In this document: positions 1 to 9,323 of the stretch, piece after piece | How the letters are laid out: every line of letters starts with the position of its first letter | Numbering within the stretch: the stretch's first letter is position 1 | Assembly: GCA_021648485.1 (NCBI GenBank) | Contig: JAKISS010000023.1 | Span: 1 to 44,142, forward strand | DNA: 44,142 nucleotides | Reading direction: 5' to 3' | Source: Gammaproteobacteria bacterium | GTDB taxonomy: Bacteria > Pseudomonadota > Gammaproteobacteria > SZUA-152 | Notes under the pieces: generated by a model | Database searches by the model: none | Told to the model about the DNA's origin: nothing | What the model saw: only the letters and a program-made list of their open reading frames with translations | Position numbers and translations under genes: made by a program

Positions 1-39
1 GGTGGTTTTGTGCGCAGTTTGGTGGAGATATTTCGATGA
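1..39 (+). CDS. rpsQ: Possible 3' end of ribosomal protein S17 gene (partial)
   Basis: Frame 1 is open from the window edge to a TGA at 37-39, which overlaps the rplN start codon as ATGA. The twelve visible residues include LVEI, which resembles the LVxI strand near the S17 C-terminus. In the spc operon rpsQ lies directly before rplN, so position supports the call. The visible peptide is too short to prove it, and the residues before LVEI do not match the usual S17 tail closely. Confidence 0.4.
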   Translation, partial: GGFVRSLVEIFR

Positions 40-404
40 TTCAGATGCAGACGGTATTAGATGTGGCTGACAACAGCGGTGCGCGTCGCCTGATGTGTAT
101 CAAAGTGCTGGGTGGTTCCAAGCGCCGCTATGCCGGTATTGGTGACATCATCAAAGTGAGTATCAAAGAGGCTATTCCTCGTGGGAAGGTCAAAAAAGGC
201 GAGGTGTATAACGCCGTTGTAGTGCGTACAGCCAAAGGTGTGCGACGCCCTGATGGTTCATTGATTCGCTTTGACGGTAATGCGGCGGTGTTGTTGAACG
301 CCAATTTGCAGCCCATCGGCACACGTATTTTTGGTCCGGTGACCCGTGAATTGCGTAGTGAACGCTTCATGAAGATCATTTCGTTGGCTCCGGAAGTCTT
401 GTAA
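36..404 (+). CDS. rplN: 50S ribosomal protein L14
   Basis: Encodes 122 residues, the usual L14 length, starting [18 protein letters not shown], a near-universal L14 N-terminus. L14 binds 23S rRNA at the subunit interface, next to L19, and contributes to intersubunit bridges. The purine-rich GGTGGAG at 19-25 acts as ribosome binding site. The ATG overlaps the preceding TGA, suggesting translational coupling within the spc operon. The C-terminus ([17 protein letters not shown]) is canonical and complete. Identification is secure. Confidence 0.98.
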   Translation: MIQMQTVLDVADNSGARRLMCIKVLGGSKRRYAGIGDIIKVSIKEAIPRGKVKKGEVYNAVVVRTAKGVRRPDGSLIRFDGNAAVLLNANLQPIGTRIFGPVTRELRSERFMKIISLAPEVL

Positions 405-480
405 CAGGACGGGGTTTCGCAGGGAGTTGTGTAAAGACTCTGTCAGCATTCATATTAGTAAAGCAAGAAAGAGAATTACG

Positions 481-798
481 ATGCGTAAGATCAAAAAAGG
501 TGATGAAGTTATCATCACTACTGGTAAAGACAAAGGCAAACGTGGCGCTGTTCTGAAGATAGTGGCAGATGATCGTGTTTTGGTTGAAAGCTGCAACATG
601 GCAAAAAAGCATGTTAAGGCAAATCCCAATGCGGGAGAGGCTGGTGGCATTGTCGAGAAAGAGATGTCTTTGCATATTTCCAATATTGCGTTATTTAACC
701 CGGCAACAGGTAAAGGTGATCGCGTTGGCATCAAAAAATTGAAAGATGGCAATAAAGTGCGATTTTTTAAGTCTGACAACGAAGTTGTAGACATTTAA
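481..798 (+). CDS. rplX: 50S ribosomal protein L24
   Basis: A 105-residue L24, one of the two proteins that initiate 50S assembly on the 5' end of 23S rRNA. It starts [20 protein letters not shown], the KOW motif that defines the family. The frame is open further upstream (to 427), but those residues do not resemble L24. AAGAAAGAG sits just before the ATG at 481, so that start is chosen. It lies 76 nt after rplN and 48 nt before rplE, in standard spc order. Confidence 0.97.
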   Translation: MRKIKKGDEVIITTGKDKGKRGAVLKIVADDRVLVESCNMAKKHVKANPNAGEAGGIVEKEMSLHISNIALFNPATGKGDRVGIKKLKDGNKVRFFKSDNEVVDI

Positions 799-846
799 CC
801 TTTTGGTTTTTTAGAACAAGTTAATTAGGAAGGGCGGAAGAAAGTC

Positions 847-1386
847 ATGTCCCGTTTACGAGAATATTATAAAGACACTGTGGTCGATCAGCTCAAGAGT
901 CAGTTTGGTTTCAAGAGCGTGATGGAAGTGCCGAAGCTGGAAAAAATCACCCTGAATATGGGGCTTGGCGAGGCTATTGGCGACAAGAAAATTATTCAAC
1001 ATGCCGTTGATGACATGACCAGGATTGCCGGGCAAAAGCCAGTGGTTAATCATGCGCGTTTATCAGTTGCTGGTTTTAAGGTGCGTGAAGGCTGGCCCAT
1101 TGGTTGTAAAGTGACTTTGCGCCGCGAGCGTATGTATGACTTTATGGATCGTCTGGTGAGTATCGCTATTCCACGTATTCGTGACTTTCGTGGTTTGAAG
1201 CCCAACGCCTTTGACGGACGTGGCAATTACAGCATGGGTATCCAGGAGCAGATTATTTTCCCGGAAATTGACTACGATAAAATTGACGCGATCCGGGGGA
1301 TGGATATTACCTTCACCACCAGCGCAAAGACTGATGACGAAGCGCGTGCGTTGTTAACCGCTTTTAATCTTCCGCTTAAAAAATAA
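847..1386 (+). CDS. rplE: 50S ribosomal protein L5
   Basis: A 179-residue protein with the L5 signatures [29 protein letters not shown] and the C-terminal [16 protein letters not shown]5 binds 5S rRNA with L18 and L25 in the central protuberance and contacts S13 across the subunit interface. The length equals that of E. coli L5 and no residues appear to be missing. AGGAAGGGCGGAAG precedes the ATG. It is followed 15 nt later by rpsN. Confidence 0.98.
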   Translation: MSRLREYYKDTVVDQLKSQFGFKSVMEVPKLEKITLNMGLGEAIGDKKIIQHAVDDMTRIAGQKPVVNHARLSVAGFKVREGWPIGCKVTLRRERMYDFMDRLVSIAIPRIRDFRGLKPNAFDGRGNYSMGIQEQIIFPEIDYDKIDAIRGMDITFTTSAKTDDEARALLTAFNLPLKK

Positions 1387-1401
1387 AGTAGAGAGACTGG
1401 T

Positions 1402-1707
1402 ATGGCAAAACAATCGATCATTAACCGCGAACTGAAACGCGCCCGTACTGTTGCAAAATACGCAGTGAAACGCGCCGAACTGAAGGCTCAATTGAAAGAT
1501 CAAAATTTGAGTGCCGAAGACAAAGAAGAGGCGCAGCGCAAGTTTCAGTCTCTGCCGCGTAATGCCAGTCCCTGTCGTCAGCGTAATCGCTGTCGTGAAA
1601 CGGGGCGGCCGCACGGTTATTACCGTAAGTTCGGTTTGTCTCGCACCAAGTTGCGTGAAGCTGCCATGCGAGGAGATATCCCCGGTCTGGTTAAGGCCAG
1701 CTGGTAA
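1402..1707 (+). CDS. rpsN: 30S ribosomal protein S14
   Basis: A 101-residue S14 of the long, zinc-free type found in Gammaproteobacteria: it has a long N-terminal helix and lacks the paired CxxC knuckles of the short form. Diagnostic motifs are [23 protein letters not shown] and the terminal IPGLVKASW. It binds 16S rRNA in the 30S head near S3 and S10. Its two cysteines (in SPCRQRNRC) are spaced like those of zinc-free homologues that keep one or two Cys. Confidence 0.97.
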   Translation: MAKQSIINRELKRARTVAKYAVKRAELKAQLKDQNLSAEDKEEAQRKFQSLPRNASPCRQRNRCRETGRPHGYYRKFGLSRTKLREAAMRGDIPGLVKASW

Positions 1708-1788
1708 AGTTTTTAGTATTAAAGTAGTAATAATAAATTTTTATCCCGTAGGCGATTTTGCAAAACGGGTATTTCAGGAGTTTATGGC

Positions 1789-2184
1789 ATGAGCATGACT
1801 GATCCGATTGCTGACATGCTGACACGCATTCGTAATGCATTGTCGGCGGGTAAGCTGACTGTGACGATGCCATCTTCCACAAAGAAAATCGCAATTGCGA
1901 ATTTGTTAGTGAAAGAAGGATATATCACAGGTGTTAACACACAGGATATCGATGGCAAGCCGGTATTGGAAGTTGCTCTTAAGTATTATGAGGGCAAGCC
2001 GGTTATCGATATGATTAAACGCGTGAGCCGTCCTGGGTTGCGTGTTTATAAAGGCAAGGATGAATTGCCTTCTGTCATGAACGGGCTGGGTGTGGCTGTT
2101 GTCTCCACCTCGAAAGGTTTGATGACAGATCGTGCTGCGCGTAAAGCAGGTCACGGTGGCGAAGTCATCTGCTACGTTGCATAA
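1789..2184 (+). CDS. rpsH: 30S ribosomal protein S8
   Basis: Encodes 131 residues beginning [16 protein letters not shown], the standard S8 N-terminus. S8 is a primary 16S rRNA binder (helix 21) and in E. coli represses the spc operon by binding the rplE mRNA. The C-terminal part ([20 protein letters not shown]) carries the conserved RNA-binding loop, with STSKG just before it. The SD-like CAGGAG lies 8 nt before the chosen ATG. An 81-nt gap, the largest so far in this operon, separates it from rpsN. Confidence 0.98.
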   Translation: MSMTDPIADMLTRIRNALSAGKLTVTMPSSTKKIAIANLLVKEGYITGVNTQDIDGKPVLEVALKYYEGKPVIDMIKRVSRPGLRVYKGKDELPSVMNGLGVAVVSTSKGLMTDRAARKAGHGGEVICYVA

Positions 2185-2194
2185 GGGGAGAACA

Positions 2195-2728
2195 ATGTCA
2201 CGCGTTGCAAATAATCCGGTACAAATTCCTTCGGGTGTTGAAGTTACTCTGAGTGGCCAGTCGGTCAAAGTAAAGGGTGCGAAGGGTGAGTTGAATCACG
2301 AAATTCATACGCTGGTTGAAGTCAGTCAGCAGGAGTCAGCATTGACTTTTTCTGCCCGCAATACTGAACAAAGCTCAAATGCATTGGCGGGTACTACCCG
2401 CGCCTTGTTAAATAACATGGTGATGGGTGTGTCGCAGGGTTTCGAGAAAAGGCTGACGCTAGTCGGCGTGGGCTATCGTGCGCAGGCACAAGGTAAAAAA
2501 TTGAACTTGTCACTGGGTTTTTCGCACCCGGTTGAATACGAGGTGCCGGAAGGCATTAGTGTTGAAACGCCCAGCCAGACAGAGATCGTAGTAACAGGTA
2601 TTGATAAGCAAAAAGTCGGGCAGGTGGCTGCAAATATTCGCGCCTATCGCCCACCAGAGCCTTACAAAGGCAAAGGTGTTCGTTATACGGATGAGCATGT
2701 TGTCCGCAAAGAAGCCAAGAAGAAGTAG
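2195..2728 (+). CDS. rplF: 50S ribosomal protein L6
   Basis: A 177-residue L6 starting [17 protein letters not shown]. The start at 2195 was chosen because GGGGAG lies directly before it and the peptide then matches the family. The open frame upstream belongs to the overlapping end of rpsH. The conserved tail [16 protein letters not shown], with a lysine-rich end, contacts the sarcin-ricin loop region of 23S rRNA near the GTPase centre. It begins 10 nt after rpsH. Confidence 0.97.
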   Translation: MSRVANNPVQIPSGVEVTLSGQSVKVKGAKGELNHEIHTLVEVSQQESALTFSARNTEQSSNALAGTTRALLNNMVMGVSQGFEKRLTLVGVGYRAQAQGKKLNLSLGFSHPVEYEVPEGISVETPSQTEIVVTGIDKQKVGQVAANIRAYRPPEPYKGKGVRYTDEHVVRKEAKKK

Positions 2729-2740
2729 GGGCACATCGAA

Positions 2741-3094
2741 ATGAATAAAAGAGAAAGTCGTTTACGTCGTGCCTTACGCACACGTTCCAAAATCCGCGAA
2801 CTGGGTGCGCACCGTTTGTGTGTGCATCGTACCGCGCAACATACTTACGCGCAGGTGATTTCACCCGATGGTGCCAGTGTTGTGGCCAGCGCTTCAACGC
2901 TGGAAACAGATGTGAAGTCGTCTTTGAAACATACGGGTAACGTTGAAGCCGCAGTTAAAATCGGACAGCTCATTGCCGAGCGTGCAAAGGCATCCGGTGT
3001 TGATCAGGTCGCTTTTGATCGTTCGGGTTTCAAATATCATGGCCGCGTGAAAGCGCTTGCCGATGCCGCTCGTGAAAGTGGTTTGACTATCTAA
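2741..3094 (+). CDS. rplR: 50S ribosomal protein L18
   Basis: A 117-residue L18 with a basic N-terminus ([18 protein letters not shown]) and the 5S rRNA-binding core ending [21 protein letters not shown]18 carries 5S rRNA into the central protuberance with L5. The length matches E. coli L18 and the gene lies between rplF and rpsE as expected. It starts 12 nt after rplF. Confidence 0.98.
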   Translation: MNKRESRLRRALRTRSKIRELGAHRLCVHRTAQHTYAQVISPDGASVVASASTLETDVKSSLKHTGNVEAAVKIGQLIAERAKASGVDQVAFDRSGFKYHGRVKALADAARESGLTI

Positions 3095-3116
3095 AAATAG
3101 GAATAAGGTATCTGGC

Positions 3117-3623
3117 ATGGCTAAATTTGATGCACAAGCTAATAGCGACGGTTTGATTGAAAAGCTGGTTAATATCAATCGCGTGGCAAAAGTGGTAAAG
3201 GGTGGGCGTATTTTCGGTTTTACTGCGCTGACGGTAGTGGGCGATGGTGAAGGTAAGATTGGTTTTGGGCGAGGCAAGGCGCGTGAAGTGCCCGTTGCTG
3301 TGCAAAAGGCCATGGAAGATGCTCGAAAAAACATGCGCAAAGTCAATCTGAAAGGTGGCACGTTGCAGTATCCGCTTATCGGTAATCATGGTGCGGCCAA
3401 AGTTGTTATGCTTCCCGCTTCCGAAGGTACTGGAATTATTGCCGGTGGTCCCATGCGAGCGGTGTTTGAGGCTGTGGGTGTGCGTGATGTGCTGGCAAAA
3501 TGTATCGGTTCAAATAATCCGATCAATGTTGTGCGGGCCACGTTCAAAGGATTAAGTGAAATGACAACACCGGAAGCTGTTGCTGCCAAGCGCGGCAAAA
3601 GTGTTGAAGAGATTTCGGGGTAA
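3117..3623 (+). CDS. rpsE: 30S ribosomal protein S5
   Basis: A 168-residue S5. The N-terminal double-stranded RNA-binding domain contains [17 protein letters not shown] and [10 protein letters not shown]. The C-terminal domain contains [22 protein letters not shown]5 lies at the mRNA entry site with S3 and S4 and influences decoding accuracy and spectinomycin binding. It ends 3 nt before the rpmD start, so the two are probably translationally coupled. Confidence 0.98.
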   Translation: MAKFDAQANSDGLIEKLVNINRVAKVVKGGRIFGFTALTVVGDGEGKIGFGRGKAREVPVAVQKAMEDARKNMRKVNLKGGTLQYPLIGNHGAAKVVMLPASEGTGIIAGGPMRAVFEAVGVRDVLAKCIGSNNPINVVRATFKGLSEMTTPEAVAAKRGKSVEEISG

Positions 3624-3626
3624 ATC

Positions 3627-3809
3627 ATGGCTAATCAAGTCAAAATTACATTAAACAAAAGCGTTATCGGACGGTTGCCAGCACACAAAGCCTGTGTCGC
3701 CGGCTTAGGCTTGCGTCGCATTCATCAGACGGTTTCCGTTGAAGATACGCCTTGTAATCGCGGAATGATTAATGCGGTCTCTTATCTGCTGACGGTTGAG
3801 GAAGCATAA
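3627..3809 (+). CDS. rpmD: 50S ribosomal protein L30
   Basis: A short 60-residue L30, starting [16 protein letters not shown] and containing [17 protein letters not shown]. This is the bacterial form without the eukaryotic L7 extension. L30 binds 23S rRNA on the solvent side of the 50S subunit. GGGG at 3618-3621 gives a ribosome binding site inside the end of rpsE. The next gene begins one base after its stop. Confidence 0.96.
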   Translation: MANQVKITLNKSVIGRLPAHKACVAGLGLRRIHQTVSVEDTPCNRGMINAVSYLLTVEEA

Positions 3810-3810
3810 A

Positions 3811-4245
3811 ATGTATTTAAATACACTTAAGCCTGCGGATGGCTCAAAGAAAAATGCCAAACGTGTTGGTCGGGGTATTGGTTCCGGTCTGGGCAAGACA
3901 GGTGGCCGTGGTCACAAAGGCCAAAAATCACGTTCCGGCGGGTTCACCAAAGTTGGGTTTGAAGGTGGACAGATGCCTTTGCAGCGTCGCTTACCGAAAG
4001 TAGGCTTCACTTCACGTACTGCACGTTATGTTGCTGAAATCAGATTGCACGAATTGGCGATGGTTGAGGGTGATAAAGTCGATTTACTTGCACTGAAAAC
4101 AGCTAACATTGTCGGTCAGCAAATCAAACGTGCCAAGGTGATCCTGTCGGGTGAAATTTCAAAAGCCGTTACGGTTAGTGGCTTAGGTGTTACCAAGGGT
4201 GCACGCGCGGCAATTGAAGCCGCTGGTGGAAAGGTCGAGGATTAA
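3811..4245 (+). CDS. rplO: 50S ribosomal protein L15
   Basis: A 144-residue L15. The ATG at 3811 follows the rpmD stop by one base and gives [20 protein letters not shown], the family N-terminus. An upstream in-frame start overlapping rpmD is less likely. The glycine-rich segment [20 protein letters not shown] threads into 23S rRNA. L15 joins late in 50S assembly. The C-terminal globular domain ([18 protein letters not shown]) is intact. Confidence 0.97.
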   Translation: MYLNTLKPADGSKKNAKRVGRGIGSGLGKTGGRGHKGQKSRSGGFTKVGFEGGQMPLQRRLPKVGFTSRTARYVAEIRLHELAMVEGDKVDLLALKTANIVGQQIKRAKVILSGEISKAVTVSGLGVTKGARAAIEAAGGKVED

Positions 4246-4251
4246 AAATCG

Positions 4252-5598
4252 GTGTCAGCTACAAACTCTTCAATGCTTGGCGCAATGGGTTCAGGTAAAT
4301 TATCTGAACTCAAGCAACGTTTGCTGTTTGTGCTCATGGCGATGGTGGTCTTCCGCATCGGTACATTTATTCCTGTTCCAGGAATTGATCCGGCTGCGCT
4401 GGCAATATTGTTTGAGGAACAAAAGGGCACGATTCTAGACATGTTCAACATGTTTTCCGGTGGTGCTTTAGGTCGTTTGTCATTGTTTGCCTTGGGTGTC
4501 ATGCCTTATATTTCTGCCTCGATTATCATGCAATTGTTGACTGCGGTGGTGCCCAAGCTGGAGCAGATGAAAAAAGAAGGTGAGTCTGGGCGGCGCAAAA
4601 TCACCCAGTACACACGCTACGGCACATTAGGTTTGGCACTTTTTCAGTCTCTGGGTATTGCGATTGCCTTGCAAGGACAGACGGCGGGCGCGTTAGCTTT
4701 GGTGCCTTCGCCGGGCCCCGGGTTTGTATTTACTGCAGTTATCAGTCTAGTGACCGGTACCATGTTTTTGATGTGGCTGGGTGAGCAGGTGACTGAGCGT
4801 GGTATCGGTAATGGTATCTCGTTAATCATTTTTGCGGGTATTGTTGCTGGATTGCCATCAGCGATTGGCGGGACTTTGGAGCTGGCGCGCATTGGTGAGA
4901 TCAGCGCATTTCTGGTACTGATTTTGTTGGTACTTGCTATTGGTGTAACCGGTTTTGTAGTTTTTGTGGAGCGTGGACAACGACGCATCACGGTGAATTA
5001 CGCTAAGCGTCAACAGGGGCGCAAGGTGTATGCGGCGCAAAAAAGTCATCTGCCATTGAAGGTCAATATGGCGGGCGTGATTCCGCCCATTTTTGCCTCA
5101 AGTATTATTCTGTTTCCTGGGACTTTGGCGAGTTGGCTTGGTCAGACGGAAGGTATGGGCTGGTTGAAAAGTATTGCGACAATGCTATCGCCCGGGCAGC
5201 CGATCTACGTGTTTTTATATGCGATGGCGATTATTTTCTTTTGTTTTTTTTACGTGGCCTTGCAGTTTAATCCAAAAGATACCGCCGATAATTTGAAACG
5301 CTCCGGTGCGTTTATTCCAGGAATTCGTCCCGGCCAGAATACGGCGAAGTATATTGACGGGGTCATGTCACGGTTAACGCTGGTTGGTGCGATGTACATA
5401 ACAGCCGTGTGTTTGCTGCCCGAGTTTATGATTGTGTACTGGAATGTCCCATTTTATTTTGGTGGTACGTCTTTGCTGATTATCGTGATTGTGGTGATGG
5501 ATTTTATTTCTCAGATTCAGGCGCATCTGATGTCGCACCAGTATGAAGGTTTGATGAAGAAGGCCAGTTTGAAGGGTTATGGTCGCAGCGGTATTTAG
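4252..5598 (+). CDS. secY: Preprotein translocase subunit SecY
   Basis: A 448-residue polytopic membrane protein with ten predicted helices, forming the channel of the SecYEG translocon in the inner membrane. Signature stretches include [32 protein letters not shown], the cytosolic loop [19 protein letters not shown] that contacts SecA and the ribosome, and the plug region near residue 60. The start is a GTG six bases after the rplO stop, with GAGG about 11 nt upstream. The first in-frame ATG (4273) would remove seven residues and has no ribosome binding site. Location at the end of the spc operon is standard. Confidence 0.97.
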   Translation: MSATNSSMLGAMGSGKLSELKQRLLFVLMAMVVFRIGTFIPVPGIDPAALAILFEEQKGTILDMFNMFSGGALGRLSLFALGVMPYISASIIMQLLTAVVPKLEQMKKEGESGRRKITQYTRYGTLGLALFQSLGIAIALQGQTAGALALVPSPGPGFVFTAVISLVTGTMFLMWLGEQVTERGIGNGISLIIFAGIVAGLPSAIGGTLELARIGEISAFLVLILLVLAIGVTGFVVFVERGQRRITVNYAKRQQGRKVYAAQKSHLPLKVNMAGVIPPIFASSIILFPGTLASWLGQTEGMGWLKSIATMLSPGQPIYVFLYAMAIIFFCFFYVALQFNPKDTADNLKRSGAFIPGIRPGQNTAKYIDGVMSRLTLVGAMYITAVCLLPEFMIVYWNVPFYFGGTSLLIIVIVVMDFISQIQAHLMSHQYEGLMKKASLKGYGRSGI

Positions 5599-5680
5599 CC
5601 TGCTGTGAATGAGTACTGTGAATAAGTAAATTGGGCAAGGCCCGGGCCAGAGTAGGCCGTTAGCTGTTTGGAGACAGACC

Positions 5681-5794
5681 ATGAAAGTACGTGCTTCGGT
5701 TAAGAAGATTTGTAATAAATGCAAGATTGTACGCCGCAAGGGCGTGGTTCGCGTGATTTGTGTGGATCCTCGTCATAAGCAGCGTCAGGGTTAA
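5681..5794 (+). CDS. rpmJ: 50S ribosomal protein L36 (zinc-binding form)
   Basis: A 37-residue gene: [19 protein letters not shown], followed by a basic tail ending HKQRQG. Cys11, Cys14, Cys27 and His32 form the zinc ribbon of the C+ L36 type. GGAG precedes the ATG by 7 nt. It lies between secY and rpsM, as in E. coli, where it closes the spc operon. Organisms with a C+ L36 sometimes carry a zinc-free copy elsewhere; none is seen in this window. Confidence 0.96.
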   Translation: MKVRASVKKICNKCKIVRRKGVVRVICVDPRHKQRQG

Positions 5795-5816
5795 TATTGA
5801 CTTTTACTCGTCGCAC

Positions 5817-5845
5817 TTGCTGACGGGTAGGAAACTGATTACAAT
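5817..5845 (+). promoter_or_regulatory. Candidate promoter of the alpha operon
   Basis: TTGCTG at 5817-5822 and TACAAT at 5840-5845 are separated by 17 nt and lie just before rpsM. In E. coli the alpha operon promoter is at the same place, between rpmJ and rpsM. The -10 matches at five of six positions but the -35 is weak, so this is a sequence-only guess. Confidence 0.4.
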
Positions 5846-5883
5846 AGCCGGCTTTCTGCGGCGTTATTTTGGAGATTGTTTGA

Positions 5884-6243
5884 ATGGCTCGTATTGCGGG
5901 TATTAATATTCCAGCGCACAAGCACACGGTGATTGGGCTAAGGGCGATTTTTGGTATTGGGGCGACACGCGCAAAGCAAATTTGTGTTGCTTCGGGTGTG
6001 AAAGAAGATGCCAAGATCAAGGATCTGACCGAGCAAGAGCTCGATTTGTTACGTGCTGAAGTGGGCAAGTTTGACGTTGAAGGTGATCTTCGACGTGAAG
6101 TCTCGATGAACATTAAGCGTTTGATGGACCTAGGTTGCTATCGTGGAATTCGTCACCGTCGCGGCCTGCCATTGCGTGGCCAACGCACACGAACGAATGC
6201 TCGTACACGTAAAGGTCCTCGTCGCATGGTGCGTAGTAACTAG
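5884..6243 (+). CDS. rpsM: 30S ribosomal protein S13
   Basis: A 119-residue S13, first gene of the alpha operon. It starts [20 protein letters not shown] and ends in the arginine-rich tail [16 protein letters not shown], which reaches the P-site tRNA. S13 sits in the 30S head and contacts L5 across the subunit interface. In E. coli the S4 repressor binds a pseudoknot over this start. I did not see a clear equivalent fold here. Confidence 0.98.
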   Translation: MARIAGINIPAHKHTVIGLRAIFGIGATRAKQICVASGVKEDAKIKDLTEQELDLLRAEVGKFDVEGDLRREVSMNIKRLMDLGCYRGIRHRRGLPLRGQRTRTNARTRKGPRRMVRSN

Positions 6244-6338
6244 AGTTACAACGACTAAGTAAGTGCAGCTAGGGCGCATAGATGCTACGCAATACTCACT
6301 TTTTCATTAATGCAGTTTGATTAATACAGGTTATCCGA

Positions 6339-6722
6339 ATGGCAAGTCCTCGTACTCGCAAGAAAGTTAAAAAGAACGTGGTTGATGGCATCGCACATGT
6401 GCATGCGACCTTCAATAATACCATTGTTACAGTCACTGATCGTCAGGGTAATGCTTTGGCCTGGGCGACTGCGGGTGGTTCCGGTTTCCGTGGTTCGCGT
6501 AAAAGTACACCGTTCGCGGCACAGGTTGCAGCTGAGCGTGTTGCCGCTCTGGTTAAGGAGATGGGCATGAAAAATCTTGATGTCTGTGTAAAAGGTCCAG
6601 GCCCAGGTCGTGAATCTGCTATCCGCGCACTCAATGCAAACGGCTTTAACATCACAAGCATCACTGATGTAACGCCGATTCCGCATAATGGCTGTCGTCC
6701 GCCAAAACGTCGTCGCGTTTAA
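6339..6722 (+). CDS. rpsK: 30S ribosomal protein S11
   Basis: A 127-residue S11 with the conserved [20 protein letters not shown] segment near the N-terminus and the C-terminus [17 protein letters not shown]. It forms part of the mRNA exit cleft on the 30S platform, with S7 and S18. Ninety-five bases separate it from rpsM, longer than typical. The stretch is AT-rich and contains no gene. Confidence 0.98.
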   Translation: MASPRTRKKVKKNVVDGIAHVHATFNNTIVTVTDRQGNALAWATAGGSGFRGSRKSTPFAAQVAAERVAALVKEMGMKNLDVCVKGPGPGRESAIRALNANGFNITSITDVTPIPHNGCRPPKRRRV

Positions 6723-6766
6723 GTTTGCGCATTTAAGTTTGGAGCATCTTTTGGAGCAAGTGAAGA

Positions 6767-7393
6767 ATGGCTAGATATGTAGGTCCAAAATGTCGTCAAT
6801 GTCGTCGTGAAGGCGAGAAACTCTTTCTGAAAGGCGAGAAATGTTACGGCAGCAAATGCGCGATGGAAAATCGAGCTTTCCCTCCGGGGCAGCATGGCCA
6901 GCGTCGTACCCGTACTTCTGATTATGCAACGCAGTTGCGTGAAAAACAGAAGATGCGTCGTACTTACGGCATTCTGGAAAACCAGTTCCGTCTTTATTAT
7001 AAATCGGCTGATAGCAGCAAAGGCGCGACTGGCGAAAATCTATTACAGGCATTAGAGTCGCGTTTGGACAATGTGGTATACCGCATGGGTTTTGCTGCGT
7101 CACGCAGCGAAGCGCGTCAGTTGGTGCGTCACAAAGCAATCAGCGTGAACGGCGTGACAGTGACTATCCCTTCTTATCAGGTTAATCCTGCGGATGAAGT
7201 TGCCGTGCGTGAAGGTAGCCGTAATCAATTACGCATCCAGTCTGCGCTGGATATGGCAGGTCAACGTGGATTCGCGGAATGGATTGAAGTTGATGCTAAA
7301 AAGTTCACCGGTGTGTTTAAAGCGCGTCCGGAACGTGCCGAATTGTCATCTGACATTAATGAGCATTTGATTGTTGAGTTGTATTCCAAGTAA
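6767..7393 (+). CDS. rpsD: 30S ribosomal protein S4 (four-cysteine, zinc-type)
   Basis: A 208-residue S4: an N-terminal domain, then an S4 RNA-binding fold ([20 protein letters not shown]), ending IVELYSK. Cys9, Cys12, Cys26 and Cys31 form the zinc knuckle seen in S4 of Thermus and other C+ types. E. coli S4 lacks this knuckle. S4 nucleates assembly of the 30S body and, in E. coli, represses the alpha operon. Forty-four bases separate it from rpsK. Confidence 0.97.
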   Translation: MARYVGPKCRQCRREGEKLFLKGEKCYGSKCAMENRAFPPGQHGQRRTRTSDYATQLREKQKMRRTYGILENQFRLYYKSADSSKGATGENLLQALESRLDNVVYRMGFAASRSEARQLVRHKAISVNGVTVTIPSYQVNPADEVAVREGSRNQLRIQSALDMAGQRGFAEWIEVDAKKFTGVFKARPERAELSSDINEHLIVELYSK

Positions 7394-7442
7394 TTGGTGG
7401 TACGAACCAGAAACACAAGTCAGCCGTAGCTGGTGTTGTTTG

Positions 7443-7468
7443 TAAAACGATTTGTTATAAACGTTTTA
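7443..7468 (+). promoter_or_regulatory. Inverted repeat in the rpsD-rpoA leader
   Basis: TAAAACG at 7443-7449 is exactly complementary to CGTTTTA at 7462-7468, with a 12-nt loop. It lies in the 109-nt gap between rpsD and rpoA, 34 nt before the rpoA start. It has no T-run after it, so it is not a classic terminator. It might be an mRNA processing or pausing structure, but the AT-rich stem is weak. Confidence 0.35.
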
Positions 7469-7502
7469 TGACAGCGTGCCAGATGGCCAGAGAGGAAAAT
7501 CC

Positions 7503-8498
7503 ATGCAGGGTTTAGTGTCTGAATTTTTGAAGCCGAGTATTGTTAACGTCCAAGTCTACAATGACCGACATGCCAAAGTGACTTTAGAGCCTTTGGAGCG
7601 GGGTTTTGGTCATACCTTGGGTAATGCTTTGCGCCGTATCTTGCTGTCGTCAATTTCTGGATGTGCGGTTGTTGAGGCTGAAATTGAAGGTGTGCTGCAT
7701 GAATACAGCACTATTGAAGGTGTGCAGGAAGATGTGATTGATATTCTGCTTAACCTCAAAGGATTGTCGTTTCGCATGCATACGCGCAATGAAGTTGTGC
7801 TGAAGCTGGAAAAATCCGGAGAGGGTCCTATAACGGCTGCCGATATTACTCTGGATCATGATATTGAATTGGTGAATCCGGATCATGTTATTGCGCACCT
7901 GACCAAGAATGGTTCGCTGAAGATGACCTTAAAAGTCAGCACAGGTCGTGGCTATGAAGCATCAACGACGCGTGATACAGAAGGTGAAGGCCGTGCCATT
8001 GGTCGTTTGCAGCTGGATGCCTCCTTCAGCCCGATTGAGCGTGTTGCCTATACTGTGGAACGCGCCCGTGTTGAGCAGCGTACTGATCTCGACAAGTTGA
8101 TTATTGAGCTGGAAACCGATGGCTCTCTTAATCCGGAAGAAGTGGTGCGTTCTGCTGCAACTATTCTTCAGGATCAGTTATCGACCTTTGTTGATTTGCA
8201 AAGCCGCGAGGAAGATACGGCCAAGTCTGATGAGCCTGAAGTGGACCCAGTGCTGCTACGGCCGGTTGATGATCTTGAACTCACTGTGCGTTCAGCGAAC
8301 TGTCTGAAAGCCGAGCAAATTTATTATATTGGTGATTTGATCCAGTGTACTGAAGTCGAGCTGTTGAAAACGCCGAACCTGGGCAAAAAATCGCTTACCG
8401 AAATAAAGAGCGTATTGGCAACCAAAGGTCTTTCTCTGGGGCTGCGGTTGGAAAATTGGCCGCCTGCCAGTCTGAAAGAGCAGCGCGAGCTGACATAA
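7503..8498 (+). CDS. rpoA: DNA-directed RNA polymerase subunit alpha
   Basis: A 331-residue alpha subunit. The start at 7503 gives [17 protein letters not shown], matching the family. An open frame back to 7476 is ignored, since GAGAGG stands at 7490-7495. The N-terminal domain ([23 protein letters not shown]) drives dimerisation and binding of beta and beta'. After a linker around residue 235-248, the C-terminal domain ([20 protein letters not shown], then [10 protein letters not shown]) contacts UP elements and activators. It is complete and of normal length, in the usual place between rpsD and rplQ. Confidence 0.98.
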   Translation: MQGLVSEFLKPSIVNVQVYNDRHAKVTLEPLERGFGHTLGNALRRILLSSISGCAVVEAEIEGVLHEYSTIEGVQEDVIDILLNLKGLSFRMHTRNEVVLKLEKSGEGPITAADITLDHDIELVNPDHVIAHLTKNGSLKMTLKVSTGRGYEASTTRDTEGEGRAIGRLQLDASFSPIERVAYTVERARVEQRTDLDKLIIELETDGSLNPEEVVRSAATILQDQLSTFVDLQSREEDTAKSDEPEVDPVLLRPVDDLELTVRSANCLKAEQIYYIGDLIQCTEVELLKTPNLGKKSLTEIKSVLATKGLSLGLRLENWPPASLKEQRELT

Positions 8499-8580
8499 AA
8501 GTTGCATATTGTCGGACTTTTTTGTTCGGGTTCGGTTTATTAGATTTTGTACCAAGAAATAGAGTTTAAAGGAACATTCC

Positions 8581-9000
8581 ATGCGTCATCGTCAATCAGG
8601 TCGTCAATTAAATCGAAACAGCAGTCATCGCAAGGCGATGTTTCGTAATATGGCCTCATCACTGTTTGAACATGAAGTGATCAAGACCACTGTACCCAAG
8701 GCCAAAGAATTGCGTCGTGTGGTTGAGCCGCTGATTACTCGTGCAAAATCAGACTCGGTTGCAAATCGTCGAATTGTGTTTAATCGTATTCGTAATCGCG
8801 ATATGGTGAGTAAATTGTTTGTTGAGTTAGGCCCGCGTTACCAATCACGCCCGGGGGGTTACCTGCGTATCCTTAAGTGCGGTTTTCGTCCTGGTGACAA
8901 TGCGCCCATGGCCATTGTTGAGCTGGTGGATCGTCCTGAATTGGCGGTTGATGAAACGGAAAGCACTGAAGTCGAGACTGTGGCGGAAACGAAAGAATAA
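8581..9000 (+). CDS. rplQ: 50S ribosomal protein L17
   Basis: A 139-residue L17, starting [20 protein letters not shown] and containing [20 protein letters not shown]. The last 20 residues are an acidic, threonine-rich tail, a variable extension in this family. L17 lies near the polypeptide exit tunnel on the 50S subunit. AAAGGAA precedes the ATG. It is the last gene of the alpha operon and is followed by a strong terminator. Confidence 0.97.
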   Translation: MRHRQSGRQLNRNSSHRKAMFRNMASSLFEHEVIKTTVPKAKELRRVVEPLITRAKSDSVANRRIVFNRIRNRDMVSKLFVELGPRYQSRPGGYLRILKCGFRPGDNAPMAIVELVDRPELAVDETESTEVETVAETKE

Positions 9001-9031
9001 GTTTGCTTTATCATCAATACGTCTTAAAAAT

Positions 9032-9054
9032 CCGGGCTATATGCCCGGTTTTTT
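9032..9054 (+). terminator. Rho-independent terminator after rplQ
   Basis: CCGGGC (9032-9037), loop TATAT, GCCCGG (9043-9048), then six T (9049-9054). The stem is perfect and GC-rich. It lies 31 nt after the rplQ stop and ends the alpha operon. Confidence 0.93.
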
Positions 9055-9225
9055 GTGCCTGAAATTTGTTGTTGTTTATCTATTGGATGGTTATGCGGCT
9101 GTTTTTTTTAAGTAGCTGGTTGTGCTGTAATGTCCCGATAGAAAATTTTGATGAAAAAACCCACCAGATGCTTGTTAATAGTATTAGACTTGGCTGATGC
9201 ACATCTAAGCTCAGTGTTTTTTCGC

Positions 9226-9244
9226 GAAGCAATATCATTGCTTC
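9226..9244. promoter_or_regulatory. Perfect 8-bp inverted repeat upstream of the YeeE-like gene
   Basis: GAAGCAAT and ATTGCTTC are exact complements with a 3-nt spacer. The palindrome lies 79 nt before the transporter start, in a 269-nt gap (9055-9323) that otherwise shows nothing recognisable. No T-run follows on either strand, so an operator for a dimeric regulator is more likely than a terminator. That role is inference. Confidence 0.4.
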
Positions 9245-9323
9245 ATTAATCAAGTATCAAAAATCCCAGGGCGGTGTAGGTTTGGGGCAGAGCACCAAGC
9301 GTACAAAGGGATAAGGGAGCTGC

